Shown here in pieces: positions 32,654 to 41,541 of a DNA stretch of 64,000 nt. Below the pieces are notes generated by a model. The model did not search any database. It was not told the DNA's origin and saw only the letters and a list, made by a program, of their open reading frames with translations. The stretch is from Aliisedimentitalea scapharcae (GTDB lineage: Bacteria; Pseudomonadota; Alphaproteobacteria; Rhodobacterales; Rhodobacteraceae), in the NCBI RefSeq assembly GCF_045277565.1, contig NZ_CP123584.1, forward strand, positions 1,178,001-1,242,000, in the 5' to 3' direction. Made by a program: the position numbers and the translations under genes. Every line of letters starts with the position of its first letter. Position 1 is the first letter of the stretch.

Positions 32654-34066
32654 ATGACCAGATACCCGCGTGACATGATCGGCTATGGAGCCACCCCTCC
32701 CCAGGCAAGCTGGCCGGGAGGCGCAAAAATTGCTGTCCAGATTGTGCTGAACTACGAAGAAGGCGGTGAAAACTGCCTCTTGCACGGAGACGCGGCGTCC
32801 GAAGCATTCCTGTCCGAGATCGTGGGAGCCCAGCCCTGGCCCAACCAGCGCCATTGGAACATGGAATCGATCTATGAATACGGATCACGGGCCGGGTTCT
32901 GGCGGTTGCACCGGCTGCTCAGGAACCTGCCGGTCACGGTTTATGGTGTGGCAACAGCATTGGCGCGGTCCCCGGATCAGGTGAATGCGATGAAGGAGGC
33001 GGGTTGGGAAATCGCCTCTCATGGTCTCAAATGGATTGACTACCGCGATACGCCAGCCGAGGAAGAGGCAGACCACATGCGGGAAGCCATTCGCCTGCAT
33101 ACCGAAGTGGTGGGCGAGGCACCGCGCGGCTGGTACACGGGCCGGTGTTCGGATCAGACGGTGCGTCTGGCGGCCGAAACCGGGCAATTTGACTATGTGG
33201 CCGATACCTATGCAGATGATCTGCCCTATTGGATGGAGGTCGGGGACCGCCAGCAATTGATCGTTCCCTATACGCTGGACACCAACGATATGCGCTTTGC
33301 TGCACCGCAGGGGTTCAATTCGGGTGACCAATTCTATTCCTATCTCAAGGACAGCTTTGACGCGCTGTATCAGGAAGGCTCCGAAGGGGCCCCTAAGATG
33401 CTGTCCATCGGTCTGCACTGTCGGCTGGTCGGGCGCCCGGGTCGTGTCATGGCGCTCAAACGGTTCTTGGAGTACGCGCAATCGCATGCGGATGTGTGGT
33501 TTGCGACACGTCTGGACATCGCCGAACATTGGGCCGCATTGCACCCTCCGATCGAACGGGTACGACCCAGCCAGATGAACCAGGAGAGCTTTGTCGCCAA
33601 TTATGGTGGGGTATTTGAACATTCCGCCTGGATTGCCGAGCGGGCCTTTGAATTGGAATTGGGACCGGCACATGACACGGCAGGGGGATTGCACAATGCG
33701 CTGTGCCGCATGTTCCGTTCTGCCACCCAAGCCGAACGGCTGGGTGTTCTGAATGCGCATCCGGATCTTGCGGGCAAGCTGGCTCAGGCCAAACGGTTGA
33801 CCGCAGAAAGCACGTCCGAGCAGGCCTCGGCCGGGCTGGATGCGCTGACAGATGCAGAACGCCACTCATTCACCGAACTTAATCAAGAGTATGTGAATAA
33901 GTTCGGCTTTCCCTTTATCATCGCCGTTCGCGATCATGACAAGGCATCGATTCAATCGGCATTTCAACGCCGGATCAACCAAACACGAGAGACCGAATTT
34001 GCCGAGGCCTGCCGTCAGGTCGAGCGGATCGCCGAAGTCCGGCTGCGGGATATCTTGCCATCATGA
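32654..34066 (+). CDS. Fused PuuE-type allantoinase and OHCU decarboxylase
   Basis: A 470-residue bifunctional protein for two consecutive steps of urate breakdown. Residues 1-300 are a polysaccharide-deacetylase-type allantoinase (PuuE), opening MTRYPRDMIGYG, with NYEEGGENC, EIASHGLKWIDY and PRGWYTGRCSDQT. Residues 305-470 are OHCU decarboxylase, with the catalytic segment LNAHPDLAGKLA and the conserved LNQEYVNKFGFPFI. OHCU would be decarboxylated to S-allantoin and then hydrolysed to allantoate by the same chain. The ATG at 32654 is chosen because the conserved PuuE start lies there. The stop overlaps the next gene (ATGA). Confidence 0.9.
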   Translation: MTRYPRDMIGYGATPPQASWPGGAKIAVQIVLNYEEGGENCLLHGDAASEAFLSEIVGAQPWPNQRHWNMESIYEYGSRAGFWRLHRLLRNLPVTVYGVATALARSPDQVNAMKEAGWEIASHGLKWIDYRDTPAEEEADHMREAIRLHTEVVGEAPRGWYTGRCSDQTVRLAAETGQFDYVADTYADDLPYWMEVGDRQQLIVPYTLDTNDMRFAAPQGFNSGDQFYSYLKDSFDALYQEGSEGAPKMLSIGLHCRLVGRPGRVMALKRFLEYAQSHADVWFATRLDIAEHWAALHPPIERVRPSQMNQESFVANYGGVFEHSAWIAERAFELELGPAHDTAGGLHNALCRMFRSATQAERLGVLNAHPDLAGKLAQAKRLTAESTSEQASAGLDALTDAERHSFTELNQEYVNKFGFPFIIAVRDHDKASIQSAFQRRINQTRETEFAEACRQVERIAEVRLRDILPS

Positions 34067-34551
34067 GCCAGCACATTCAGATCCAACCGATTTCAGCACA
34101 GGCCTTCGCCCCGTTTGGCGACTTGATAGAGTGTACAGGCCCGCCGGATAAGCTGATCAATCAGGGGCAATGTGGCCGGTACCATGATCGGGCCGGGCTG
34201 GATTTTGTCGATGGGCGGGCCGGGTTGAGCCTGTTTCACGCCAACCCGCGAGTGCTGCCCTATGAATTGGATCTGGTCGAACGTCACCCGGAGGGGTCTC
34301 AGGCCTTTATCCCGATGTCGCAGCACCCGTTTCTGGTTATCGTTGCCCTCGATTGTGACGGGCACCCTGGCACGCCGCTGGCGTTCGAGACCGAGCCGGG
34401 GCAGGCGATCAATTTTCACCGGGGCACCTGGCATGGGGTGCTGACCCCATTGCACGCTCCCGGACTGTTTGCCGTTGTGGACCGGATCGGTCCCGGCGAA
34501 AATCTTCAGGAGCATTGGTTCGACGCACCCTATGTCGTTGTGCGCTCCTGA
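34063..34551 (+). CDS. allA: Ureidoglycolate lyase
   Basis: A 162-residue cupin-type enzyme that splits ureidoglycolate to glyoxylate and urea, the end of the allantoin branch. Family blocks visible: APFGDLIE (residues 15-22), SLFHANPR, ERHPEGSQAFIPM (metal or substrate site) and NFHRGTWHGVLTPL. The ATG overlaps the stop of the allantoinase-decarboxylase gene, so the two are translated together. Upstream steps that produce ureidoglycolate need an allantoate amidohydrolase, which is not in the window, and the aminohydrolase encoded near 38 kb. Confidence 0.92.
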   Translation: MSQHIQIQPISAQAFAPFGDLIECTGPPDKLINQGQCGRYHDRAGLDFVDGRAGLSLFHANPRVLPYELDLVERHPEGSQAFIPMSQHPFLVIVALDCDGHPGTPLAFETEPGQAINFHRGTWHGVLTPLHAPGLFAVVDRIGPGENLQEHWFDAPYVVVRS

Positions 34552-34623
34552 AGTTCGAGGCCGCCAATACAAAATCAAAAAGAAGCGGCAAGACCCCCAT
34601 GGACCAACAGGGAGATGTGAACC

Positions 34624-36051
34624 ATGGCCGATACTTCGATTGGGACGCCGGAGCAGCTGCGTGATCCCAACTATACACCTGCCTTGCACAAGGCAATTCC
34701 ATTGGGCATCCAGCATGTGCTGGCCATGTTCGTCTCCAATGTCACCCCTGCCATCATTGTGGCAGGAGCCGCCGGCTTTGGCTTTGGGTCCAACTCTCCG
34801 GATTTTCCGGAGCTTTTGTACCTGATCCAGATGTCGATGCTGTTTGCCGGGGTTGCGACCCTTTTGCAGACCTTGACGGTCGGGCCGGTCGGAGCCGCGT
34901 TGCCGATTGTCCAGGGAACCAGCTTTGCGTTTTTGCCGATCATGATCCCGCTGGTGGCGGGCAAGGGCGTTGATGCGCTGGCTGCGCTGTTTGGTGGGGT
35001 CGTCATTGGCGGGCTCTTTCACGCGCTTTTGGGGTTGGTGATCGGAAAGGTTCGATTTGCACTTCCTCCGCTGGTGACCGGGCTGGTGGTGACAATGATC
35101 GGCTTGGCGCTGGTGAAGGTCGGTATTCAATATGCCGCCGGAGGTGTTCCCGCGATTGGTACACCCGAATACGGGTCGCTGCTCAACTGGTCTGCGGCTT
35201 TGGTCGTGATCGTGGTGACCTTGGGGCTCAAGTTCTTTACCCGTGGCATGTTGTCTGTTTCGGCTGTGCTGCTGGGTCTGATCGCTGGCTATATCTACGC
35301 GCTGTTGGTTGGTATGGTCACGTTTGAAGCCATCGGAACAAGCTGGAGCCGCGCCGCGTCCTTTGCGTTGCCCGTTCCGTTCAAATACGGATTTGAATTC
35401 TCGGCAGCTGCCATCATTGGATTCTGTCTGATGGCCTTTGTCTCGGCGGTGGAGACCGTCGGGGATGTCTCGGGGATCACCAAAGGTGGCGCTGGGCGCG
35501 AAGCCACGGACCGCGAGATCGAAGGCGCAACCTATGCCGATGGTGTGGGGTCGGCGGTGGCAGGTCTGTTCGGCGCTTTTCCCAATACATCCTTCAGCCA
35601 GAACGTCGGGTTGATCGCGATGACGGGCGTGATGAGCCGGCACGTGGTGACATTCGGAGCGCTGTTTCTGATCCTGTGCGGGCTGGTGCCCAAAGTCGGC
35701 TCGATCATCCGTACGATCCCCATCGAAGTTTTGGGGGGCGGGGTGATCGTGATGTTTGGCATGGTGGTTGCGGCGGGGATCTCCATGTTGTCCGACGTCG
35801 ATTGGAACCGACGAAACATGGTTGTCTTTGCGATTTCCCTGTCGATCGGGCTGGGACTGCAACTGGAACCGGGCGCGGTTCAGCATCTGCCGGATACGTT
35901 GCGGATCCTGATGACCAGCGGCCTGTTGCCTGCCTCTGTGATCGCCATCGTATTGAACCTGATCTTGCCAGATGACTTGGCCGGAGAATCCACCGAAGAA
36001 GTTTCGGGGGGAATGGCCGGTCGTGGAACCGGCAGTTTGCCTCGGGACTAG
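34624..36051 (+). CDS. NCS2 family urate/xanthine permease
   Basis: A 475-residue inner-membrane transporter of the nucleobase-cation symporter-2 family with about 14 membrane segments. Conserved parts: ALHKAIPLGIQHVLAMFVSNVTPAIIV at the N-terminus, FVSAVETVGDVSGITKGGAGRE in the middle (Glu and Asp of the substrate site) and FGAFPNTSFSQNVGLIAMTGVMSR. A GGGAG site lies 10 bases before the ATG. Placed after allA, so uptake of urate or xanthine is likely. Repeat copy D follows the stop by 22 bp. Confidence 0.9.
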   Translation: MADTSIGTPEQLRDPNYTPALHKAIPLGIQHVLAMFVSNVTPAIIVAGAAGFGFGSNSPDFPELLYLIQMSMLFAGVATLLQTLTVGPVGAALPIVQGTSFAFLPIMIPLVAGKGVDALAALFGGVVIGGLFHALLGLVIGKVRFALPPLVTGLVVTMIGLALVKVGIQYAAGGVPAIGTPEYGSLLNWSAALVVIVVTLGLKFFTRGMLSVSAVLLGLIAGYIYALLVGMVTFEAIGTSWSRAASFALPVPFKYGFEFSAAAIIGFCLMAFVSAVETVGDVSGITKGGAGREATDREIEGATYADGVGSAVAGLFGAFPNTSFSQNVGLIAMTGVMSRHVVTFGALFLILCGLVPKVGSIIRTIPIEVLGGGVIVMFGMVVAAGISMLSDVDWNRRNMVVFAISLSIGLGLQLEPGAVQHLPDTLRILMTSGLLPASVIAIVLNLILPDDLAGESTEEVSGGMAGRGTGSLPRD

Positions 36052-36073
36052 GTCGTCGATCAGCCACGGTGGG

Positions 36074-36148
36074 CTCCCGCCCGCCGGGATTGTTTTTCAA
36101 ACAAACCCGGCCGTTGGGCCAGGCAGCGCATGGGAGTCCCCATGCGCT
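36074..36148 (+). repeat. Structured 3'-UTR repeat, copy D
   Basis: Copy D of the family, plus strand, 22 bp after the permease stop. Order: CTCCCGCCC (36074-36082), hairpin 1 (CCGGG at 36084-36088 with CCCGG at 36106-36110, and TTGTTT with AAACAA inside), linker CGTTGGGCC (36112-36120), hairpin 2 (AGCGCATGGG 36125-36134 with CCCATGCGCT 36139-36148). Hairpin 1 sequence is unrelated to those of A-C but keeps the fold. A clear third hairpin is not seen. Confidence 0.75.
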
Positions 36149-36316
36149 GTGGCGCTGTGATCACCGCGGGTCGATTGTCATCGGAAAGCGGAACGCATTT
36201 GGATAGCGGGCGGTTCTGTCTTCCGTTATCGCACCCGTGATGCGGGGATGGTTTTGACATTGGCTTGGGAGTTTGGGTGGGGCATTCTGTGGCGGCCAAC
36301 CACCATGTCGCCAGCT

Positions 36317-37303
36317 TTAGTTGGCAGCCATATGTCTGGCGACGTCCAACATGCGGGCAGAAAACCCCCATTCATTGTCGTACCAGCCAAACACCCGCAT
36401 TTGCCGATCCCCCACGAGACGGGTTTCAGGGCCTGCAATGACCAAAGATTCCGGTCTTGCACGCAGGTCCGAGGACACCAATGGCTGATCGGTCCACCCC
36501 AGAACATCAGAGGCGGCAACACCGGATTGCAGGGCTTGCATCAGTTCCGGTTCTTGGACTGGCTGGTTGACCCGGACAATCAGATCCACCGCAGAGACGC
36601 TGGCCGTGGGCACCCGCAAGGCGGCGCCGCTGATGCGACCCTTGAGATGCGGGAGCACCTCGTCGATCAGATGGGTGGCCGAGGTGGTGGTCGGCACCAT
36701 CGATAGCGCTCCGCCACGGGAGCGGGCAAAATCGCCGCGCGGAGCATCCACCATCGGTTGCGAATTGGTGTAACAGTGGATCGTCGTCATATGGGCACTG
36801 TCGATTCCGGCGATCTCGTCGATCAATCGGACCAGCGGTGCCAGCGCATTGGTGGTGCAAGAGGCGTTCGACACGATCCGCGCGCCATTCAGGCGTTCCT
36901 GGTTCGCGCCCAGAACCACGGTTATCTCGGCCGCCGGGGACGGCCCCGAAATCAGCACCTTGCGTGCCCCCGCAGAGATGCCGCGTTCTGCGACGTCGGA
37001 TGTGCGTGCGATGCCGGTGCATTCCAGAACCACGTCCACGCTGCTCAAATTAACATTGGTCAGGTCTGGTTCGTGGCTCATTGCGATGGTGCGACCCAAA
37101 ACGCGCAGGGCATTGTCCCCATGGTCGACCGGGTGCGGGAAGGGACCAAATGTGCTGTCATATTGGAACAGATAGGCACACATGTCCAAAGGTGCGATAT
37201 CGTTGATACGCACCACCTCTATGCCGTCACCGCGGGGCGTTGTCAGGATCTGGCGCAAGATGGCGCGACCGATCCGTCCGAATCCATTAATAGCCAGTTT
37301 CAT
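36317..37303 (-). CDS. Glyceraldehyde-3-phosphate dehydrogenase family protein (paralogue)
   Basis: A 328-residue type I GAPDH. NAD-binding start MKLAINGFGRIGR, dinucleotide-site RINDI, catalytic Cys in SNASCTTNALAPL, and WYDNEWGFSARMLDVARH at the C-terminus. It should oxidise glyceraldehyde-3-phosphate or a related aldehyde phosphate such as erythrose-4-phosphate. It stands alone, not beside pgk or tkt, so it is probably an accessory paralogue. The ATG at 37303 opens the conserved GFGRIGR domain; longer upstream frames have no homology. The physiological substrate cannot be decided from sequence. Confidence 0.88.
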   Translation of the reverse strand: MKLAINGFGRIGRAILRQILTTPRGDGIEVVRINDIAPLDMCAYLFQYDSTFGPFPHPVDHGDNALRVLGRTIAMSHEPDLTNVNLSSVDVVLECTGIARTSDVAERGISAGARKVLISGPSPAAEITVVLGANQERLNGARIVSNASCTTNALAPLVRLIDEIAGIDSAHMTTIHCYTNSQPMVDAPRGDFARSRGGALSMVPTTTSATHLIDEVLPHLKGRISGAALRVPTASVSAVDLIVRVNQPVQEPELMQALQSGVAASDVLGWTDQPLVSSDLRARPESLVIAGPETRLVGDRQMRVFGWYDNEWGFSARMLDVARHMAAN

Positions 37304-37430
37304 GCGCGAAACTATGGCAGGGGTTCTGACGGACCTCAATGAAAAGCGACCCGCTGATACGCTGGCTGAATTGTACCAAATCTCCACCGCCCAGGCGGCC
37401 CGTTGTACAGGCCGTCAGGTGTGGATCAGG

Positions 37431-37766
37431 TCACTTGAGGCAGACGAGCTTTGCCATAAAGACACCGCTGATCAGCTGATACATGGAGGGGAAATCCACC
37501 TTGCACCCGGTGGCCCCCTTGTAGGCGCGAATCGCCTGATGTGTGCGTGTACGTGCAGGCGGGCTATAAGGGTTCAGCCCATCAACGCCATAGGGCGCGC
37601 GGGTGGCGCTGTAATAGTCGGGCATGTCGTCGACCGCCGCGATGGTCCAGGTGCGACCCCAGACATTGACGCTGATGCCGTCGTCCTTCAGGTTTTGAAA
37701 CAATTCCCCAGCAGACACGCTGCTGTAGGCCAGTGACATAGCCAGAGCCATACCGATTATACGCAT
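37431..37766 (-). CDS. Small secreted protein of unknown function
   Basis: A 111-residue protein with a clear signal peptide (MRIIGMALAMSLAYSSVSAGE, cleavage near residue 19-20). The mature part of about 90 residues contains two cysteines (TGCKVDF and LVCLK), probably one disulfide, and several aromatics. A GAGGTG site lies 5 bases before the ATG. I do not recognise a family. It sits alone between the GAPDH paralogue and the ureidoglycine aminohydrolase-like gene. Confidence 0.65.
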   Translation of the reverse strand: MRIIGMALAMSLAYSSVSAGELFQNLKDDGISVNVWGRTWTIAAVDDMPDYYSATRAPYGVDGLNPYSPPARTRTHQAIRAYKGATGCKVDFPSMYQLISGVFMAKLVCLK

Positions 37767-37865
37767 GTGTCACCTCGTTTTTTTTTCAGCAATGACAGCA
37801 GTATAACCGGATGCAATGGAAACGCAATTTTTCAGGTCACATCGTTTTCAACCACAGGGTGTGGG

Positions 37866-38690
<825 letters not shown>

Positions 38691-38927
38691 GCAGGTTCTC
38701 CGGGTATTTCGAGTTGCGTGATCATGCTGGGAAACACAGGTGGGATCCAAGGCGGTTTGGCGCGATAGCATTCTTCGCAATTTTTTGAAGATCAGTCAGG
38801 TGGCCGAGTATTGGCCGAGTTTTCGCCAAGCGCAGACCACGGGGAGGGACGGTTTTGGGCATGGACATTGCCGCCAACACCATGGCACCTTGGGCTGGAA
38901 TTATTGTTTCGTGATTGGAGTTTGGAA

Positions 38928-39284
38928 ATGAAACGCTTGGCCGTAGCGATGATCATGTCTTTGGCGGTGTTTGGTCTGCCCGAAGTTGGAACAGCCAAAT
39001 CCCTGTCTCGGATGTTGGCCACAAGCGGCCTGTCACCCGAGGATCTTGATGCCATGGGGGTTGCGTCCCGATCTTTGTACGCCGCTGCGGGCACGGCCAT
39101 TGGCGCGACGGCGACATGGAACAATCCAAAAACCGGCTCGCATGGGGTGGTCAAGCTGGAGAAGCGTTCGGGCTCTTGCGCGACCTTGCTGCACAGCACC
39201 TATCCCAATGGGCGCGAACAGGGGCTGCCGCTGCGCACACGTCAGTGCCAGGGCGCCGATGGAACCTGGCAACTGCAGCCCTGA
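38928..39284 (+). CDS. Small secreted protein, surface-antigen-like domain
   Basis: A 118-residue protein with a signal peptide (MKRLAVAMIMSLAVFGLPEVGTAK). The mature domain has the WNNPKTGSHGVVKL ... GSCATLL ... RTRQCQGADGTWQL pattern seen in the C-terminal half of 17-kDa surface-antigen-type proteins, where two cysteines flank a Gly-rich turn. TGGAG lies 8 bases before the ATG. No lipobox is evident, so it is probably periplasmic. Function is not known. Confidence 0.6.
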   Translation: MKRLAVAMIMSLAVFGLPEVGTAKSLSRMLATSGLSPEDLDAMGVASRSLYAAAGTAIGATATWNNPKTGSHGVVKLEKRSGSCATLLHSTYPNGREQGLPLRTRQCQGADGTWQLQP

Positions 39285-39293
39285 CGTTTGGTC

Positions 39294-40070
39294 TCAGGGT
39301 CTGTGCGGCACACCCGCATGTTTCAGATCCGCCGCACAGGTGTGCAACAGATCACAGATCGCTTGGTGGCTGGCGCGATTCATCGTGCTATCGGGGCTTG
39401 AGCTGCCCACGACCAAAGGTGTTGGGCCTCGACTTGCCACTGGAACGGCGAATCCGGTAATGCCGGGTTCGAATTCTCCGCAGGTGATACATTGGGCGGT
39501 TTGTGCCGCTGTGTGAATTTGGGCGCGAATGGCATTCGGATCGCGCAGTGATTGCGGGGTGTGGGTGACCTGCGCCCCAGCTATCAGCGTTGCGTCAACC
39601 AGCCAGTCGGGCGCGCTGGCCAGCAACATTCGTCCCAGGCTGGTATGCAGCACCGGCAAATGCGATCCAACAGTAAACCCATAGGACACAGGCCCGTCGC
39701 TGACTGTCGATTGCGCCAATAACAACACCCGATCCTGATCCAATGTTGCCAGAGTGATCTCGGCCCCCAAGTGCCGCGCATGGTGGTTCAGAACCGGCTG
39801 GACCAAGCGGCCGAATTGGTTGGCCTGCAGGAATCCTCCCGCCAAGGCCAACACCCGGGGGGCCAATGAAAACGCCCGCCCGTCCTGACGCAGATATCCC
39901 TGGGCGACCAACGTCAAAGCTCCACGCCGCGTCGTGGCCCGATCCTGTCCAGTCAAACGGGCCAGATCAGCCAGGGTCAATGACGGAGCCCCCCCATCAA
40001 AGCAGGCCAGTACAGCCAACCCTTTGGCAAAGCTGGCAGAAATATTCCGGTCTTGGGGTGTGGTCGGCAT
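39294..40070 (-). CDS. IclR-family transcriptional regulator
   Basis: A 258-residue IclR protein. The N-terminal winged helix (FAKGLAVLACFDGGAPSLTLADLARLTGQDRAT) is followed by the GAF-like effector domain with TLGRMLLASA-type and GITGFAVPV blocks. This subgroup (PcaR/PcaU-like) responds to aromatic compounds. The ATG at 40070 has GGAG 6 bases upstream, which decides it over the GTG at 40085. It is divergent from the Rieske oxygenase gene with a candidate operator between them, so it probably controls that cluster. Confidence 0.85.
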   Translation of the reverse strand: MPTTPQDRNISASFAKGLAVLACFDGGAPSLTLADLARLTGQDRATTRRGALTLVAQGYLRQDGRAFSLAPRVLALAGGFLQANQFGRLVQPVLNHHARHLGAEITLATLDQDRVLLLAQSTVSDGPVSYGFTVGSHLPVLHTSLGRMLLASAPDWLVDATLIAGAQVTHTPQSLRDPNAIRAQIHTAAQTAQCITCGEFEPGITGFAVPVASRGPTPLVVGSSSPDSTMNRASHQAICDLLHTCAADLKHAGVPHRP

Positions 40071-40148
40071 AAGTGTCTCCACCACCAGTGCCGACTCGCT
40101 TGACAGGGCAAGGGCGCGGTGGTCAATGTGGTCGTATATAGATCATAT

Positions 40149-40165
40149 TGTGCGTAATGCGAACA
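40149..40165. promoter_or_regulatory. Candidate IclR operator
   Basis: A near-palindrome TGTGCG-taatg-CGAACA (5 of 6 paired positions) lies in the 117 bp between the divergent iclR and Rieske oxygenase starts, 22 bp before the Rieske ATG. This form resembles sites used by IclR proteins. Assignment to the neighbouring regulator is inference from position. Confidence 0.4.
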
Positions 40166-40187
40166 TTTGTCAATCCGGGGGGCAGCC

Positions 40188-41498
40188 ATGATCAGCCAGG
40201 AACTCAACGACAGCCTGACACATGTCGGAGCGGGGACGGACGCGGGCGAAGTCCTGCGCCGCTATTGGCAACCTGCCGCATTGGTGGATGAACTGGACCA
40301 GGGTCGCCCGGTTGTACCTGTGCGGCTGTTGGGCGAAGACCTTGTGCTGTTCCGGGACAGCGCCGGGGAACTGGGGCTGATCGGGCGGCGGTGTCCGCAT
40401 CGTGGTGTGGACCTGTGTTACGGTCGGCTCGAAGACAATGGTTTGCGCTGCCCGTTTCACGGCTGGCATTTTAACCGCACGGGCCAATGCGTGGAACAAC
40501 CCGGCGAGCCCGAAGGTTCGCGCATGCATGAACAGATCACCACCCCCGCTTATCCGGTGGTCGAAAAGAACGGCATCATCTGGGCCTATATGGGGCCGGG
40601 CACGCCGCCTGATTTCCCGAATTTCGATTGTTTTCGCGCGCCGACAACCCATGTGTTCGCGTTCAAGGGGCTATGGGAGTGCAATTGGCTGCAGGCGCTG
40701 GAAGTTGGCATTGATCCGGCACACGCGTCCTTTTTGCATCGGTTCCTGCAGGACGAAGATCCGGCCGACAGCTATGGCAAACAATTCCGCGACAAAGCCG
40801 CCAATACCGATATCCCGATGACTCGGTTGCTGCGCGAATACCCGCGCCCGGATATCGAGGTTGAGGACACAGACTATGGTCTGAAGCTGACCGCGCTGCG
40901 CCACCTGGACGATGGGCGCACCCATGTGCGGGTCACAAACCAGATTTTCCCTGAAGCGATCTGTATTCCGATGTCGCGCGAAATGACAATTACGCAATGG
41001 CATGTGCCGATCGACGACGAAAATTGTTACTGGTATTCGATGTTCACCAGCTTTGACAAACCCGTGGACAAGGATCTGATGCGGCAACAACGGCTCAAGG
41101 AGCATGAGCTGCCCAGCTATGCGCCCCGCAAGAATGCCCGCAACAATTATGGATATGACGCTAGCGAACAGGCGACAGAAACCTATACCGGCATGGGGTT
41201 GGACATCAACGTGCACGATCAATGGGCGGTGGAAAGCATGGGTGCCATTCAGGATCGAACCGCAGAACATCTGGGCAAGACCGATGTGGGCATCATCCGC
41301 AATCGCCGCCGGCTGCGCGCAGCCATTGCCGCGGTCCAGGAGGGGCGCGATGCAGATCTACCGATGCGTGGCGATGTGACGGCCATTGTCGGCCCGGTTT
41401 CCAACGATGCTTTGGCCGATAATGGCGACCTGGAGCAGGCGACGTGCGAGAGCGATGCCGCGCGCCGGAACGCCTGTCCGTGGGACGCGCAAATCTGA
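40188..41498 (+). CDS. Rieske non-haem iron oxygenase (aromatic-ring-hydroxylating type)
   Basis: A 436-residue oxygenase large subunit. Rieske cluster ligands: Cys69 and His71 in RRCPHRG, Cys88 and His91 in RCPFHGWH. The mononuclear iron site is in NWLQALEVGIDPAHASFLHRF. The phthalate-4,5-dioxygenase-like subgroup takes electrons from a separate FMN/ferredoxin reductase, which is not encoded nearby. The ATG at 40188 has a GGGGGG run upstream. With the IclR regulator and the ligase-like gene downstream it probably begins breakdown of an aromatic or N-methylated compound; the substrate is unknown. Confidence 0.88.
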   Translation: MISQELNDSLTHVGAGTDAGEVLRRYWQPAALVDELDQGRPVVPVRLLGEDLVLFRDSAGELGLIGRRCPHRGVDLCYGRLEDNGLRCPFHGWHFNRTGQCVEQPGEPEGSRMHEQITTPAYPVVEKNGIIWAYMGPGTPPDFPNFDCFRAPTTHVFAFKGLWECNWLQALEVGIDPAHASFLHRFLQDEDPADSYGKQFRDKAANTDIPMTRLLREYPRPDIEVEDTDYGLKLTALRHLDDGRTHVRVTNQIFPEAICIPMSREMTITQWHVPIDDENCYWYSMFTSFDKPVDKDLMRQQRLKEHELPSYAPRKNARNNYGYDASEQATETYTGMGLDINVHDQWAVESMGAIQDRTAEHLGKTDVGIIRNRRRLRAAIAAVQEGRDADLPMRGDVTAIVGPVSNDALADNGDLEQATCESDAARRNACPWDAQI

Positions 41499-41541
41499 TC
41501 GAACCGCGCTATAACAACAGCACAAGTAGGGGGACTGCGGG

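Noticed and set aside
34093..35886. Long leftward frame of about 600 codons antisense to allA and the permease
   Set aside because: Composition is His/Gln/Arg-rich and no family is visible; the sense strand has membrane segments and family signatures.
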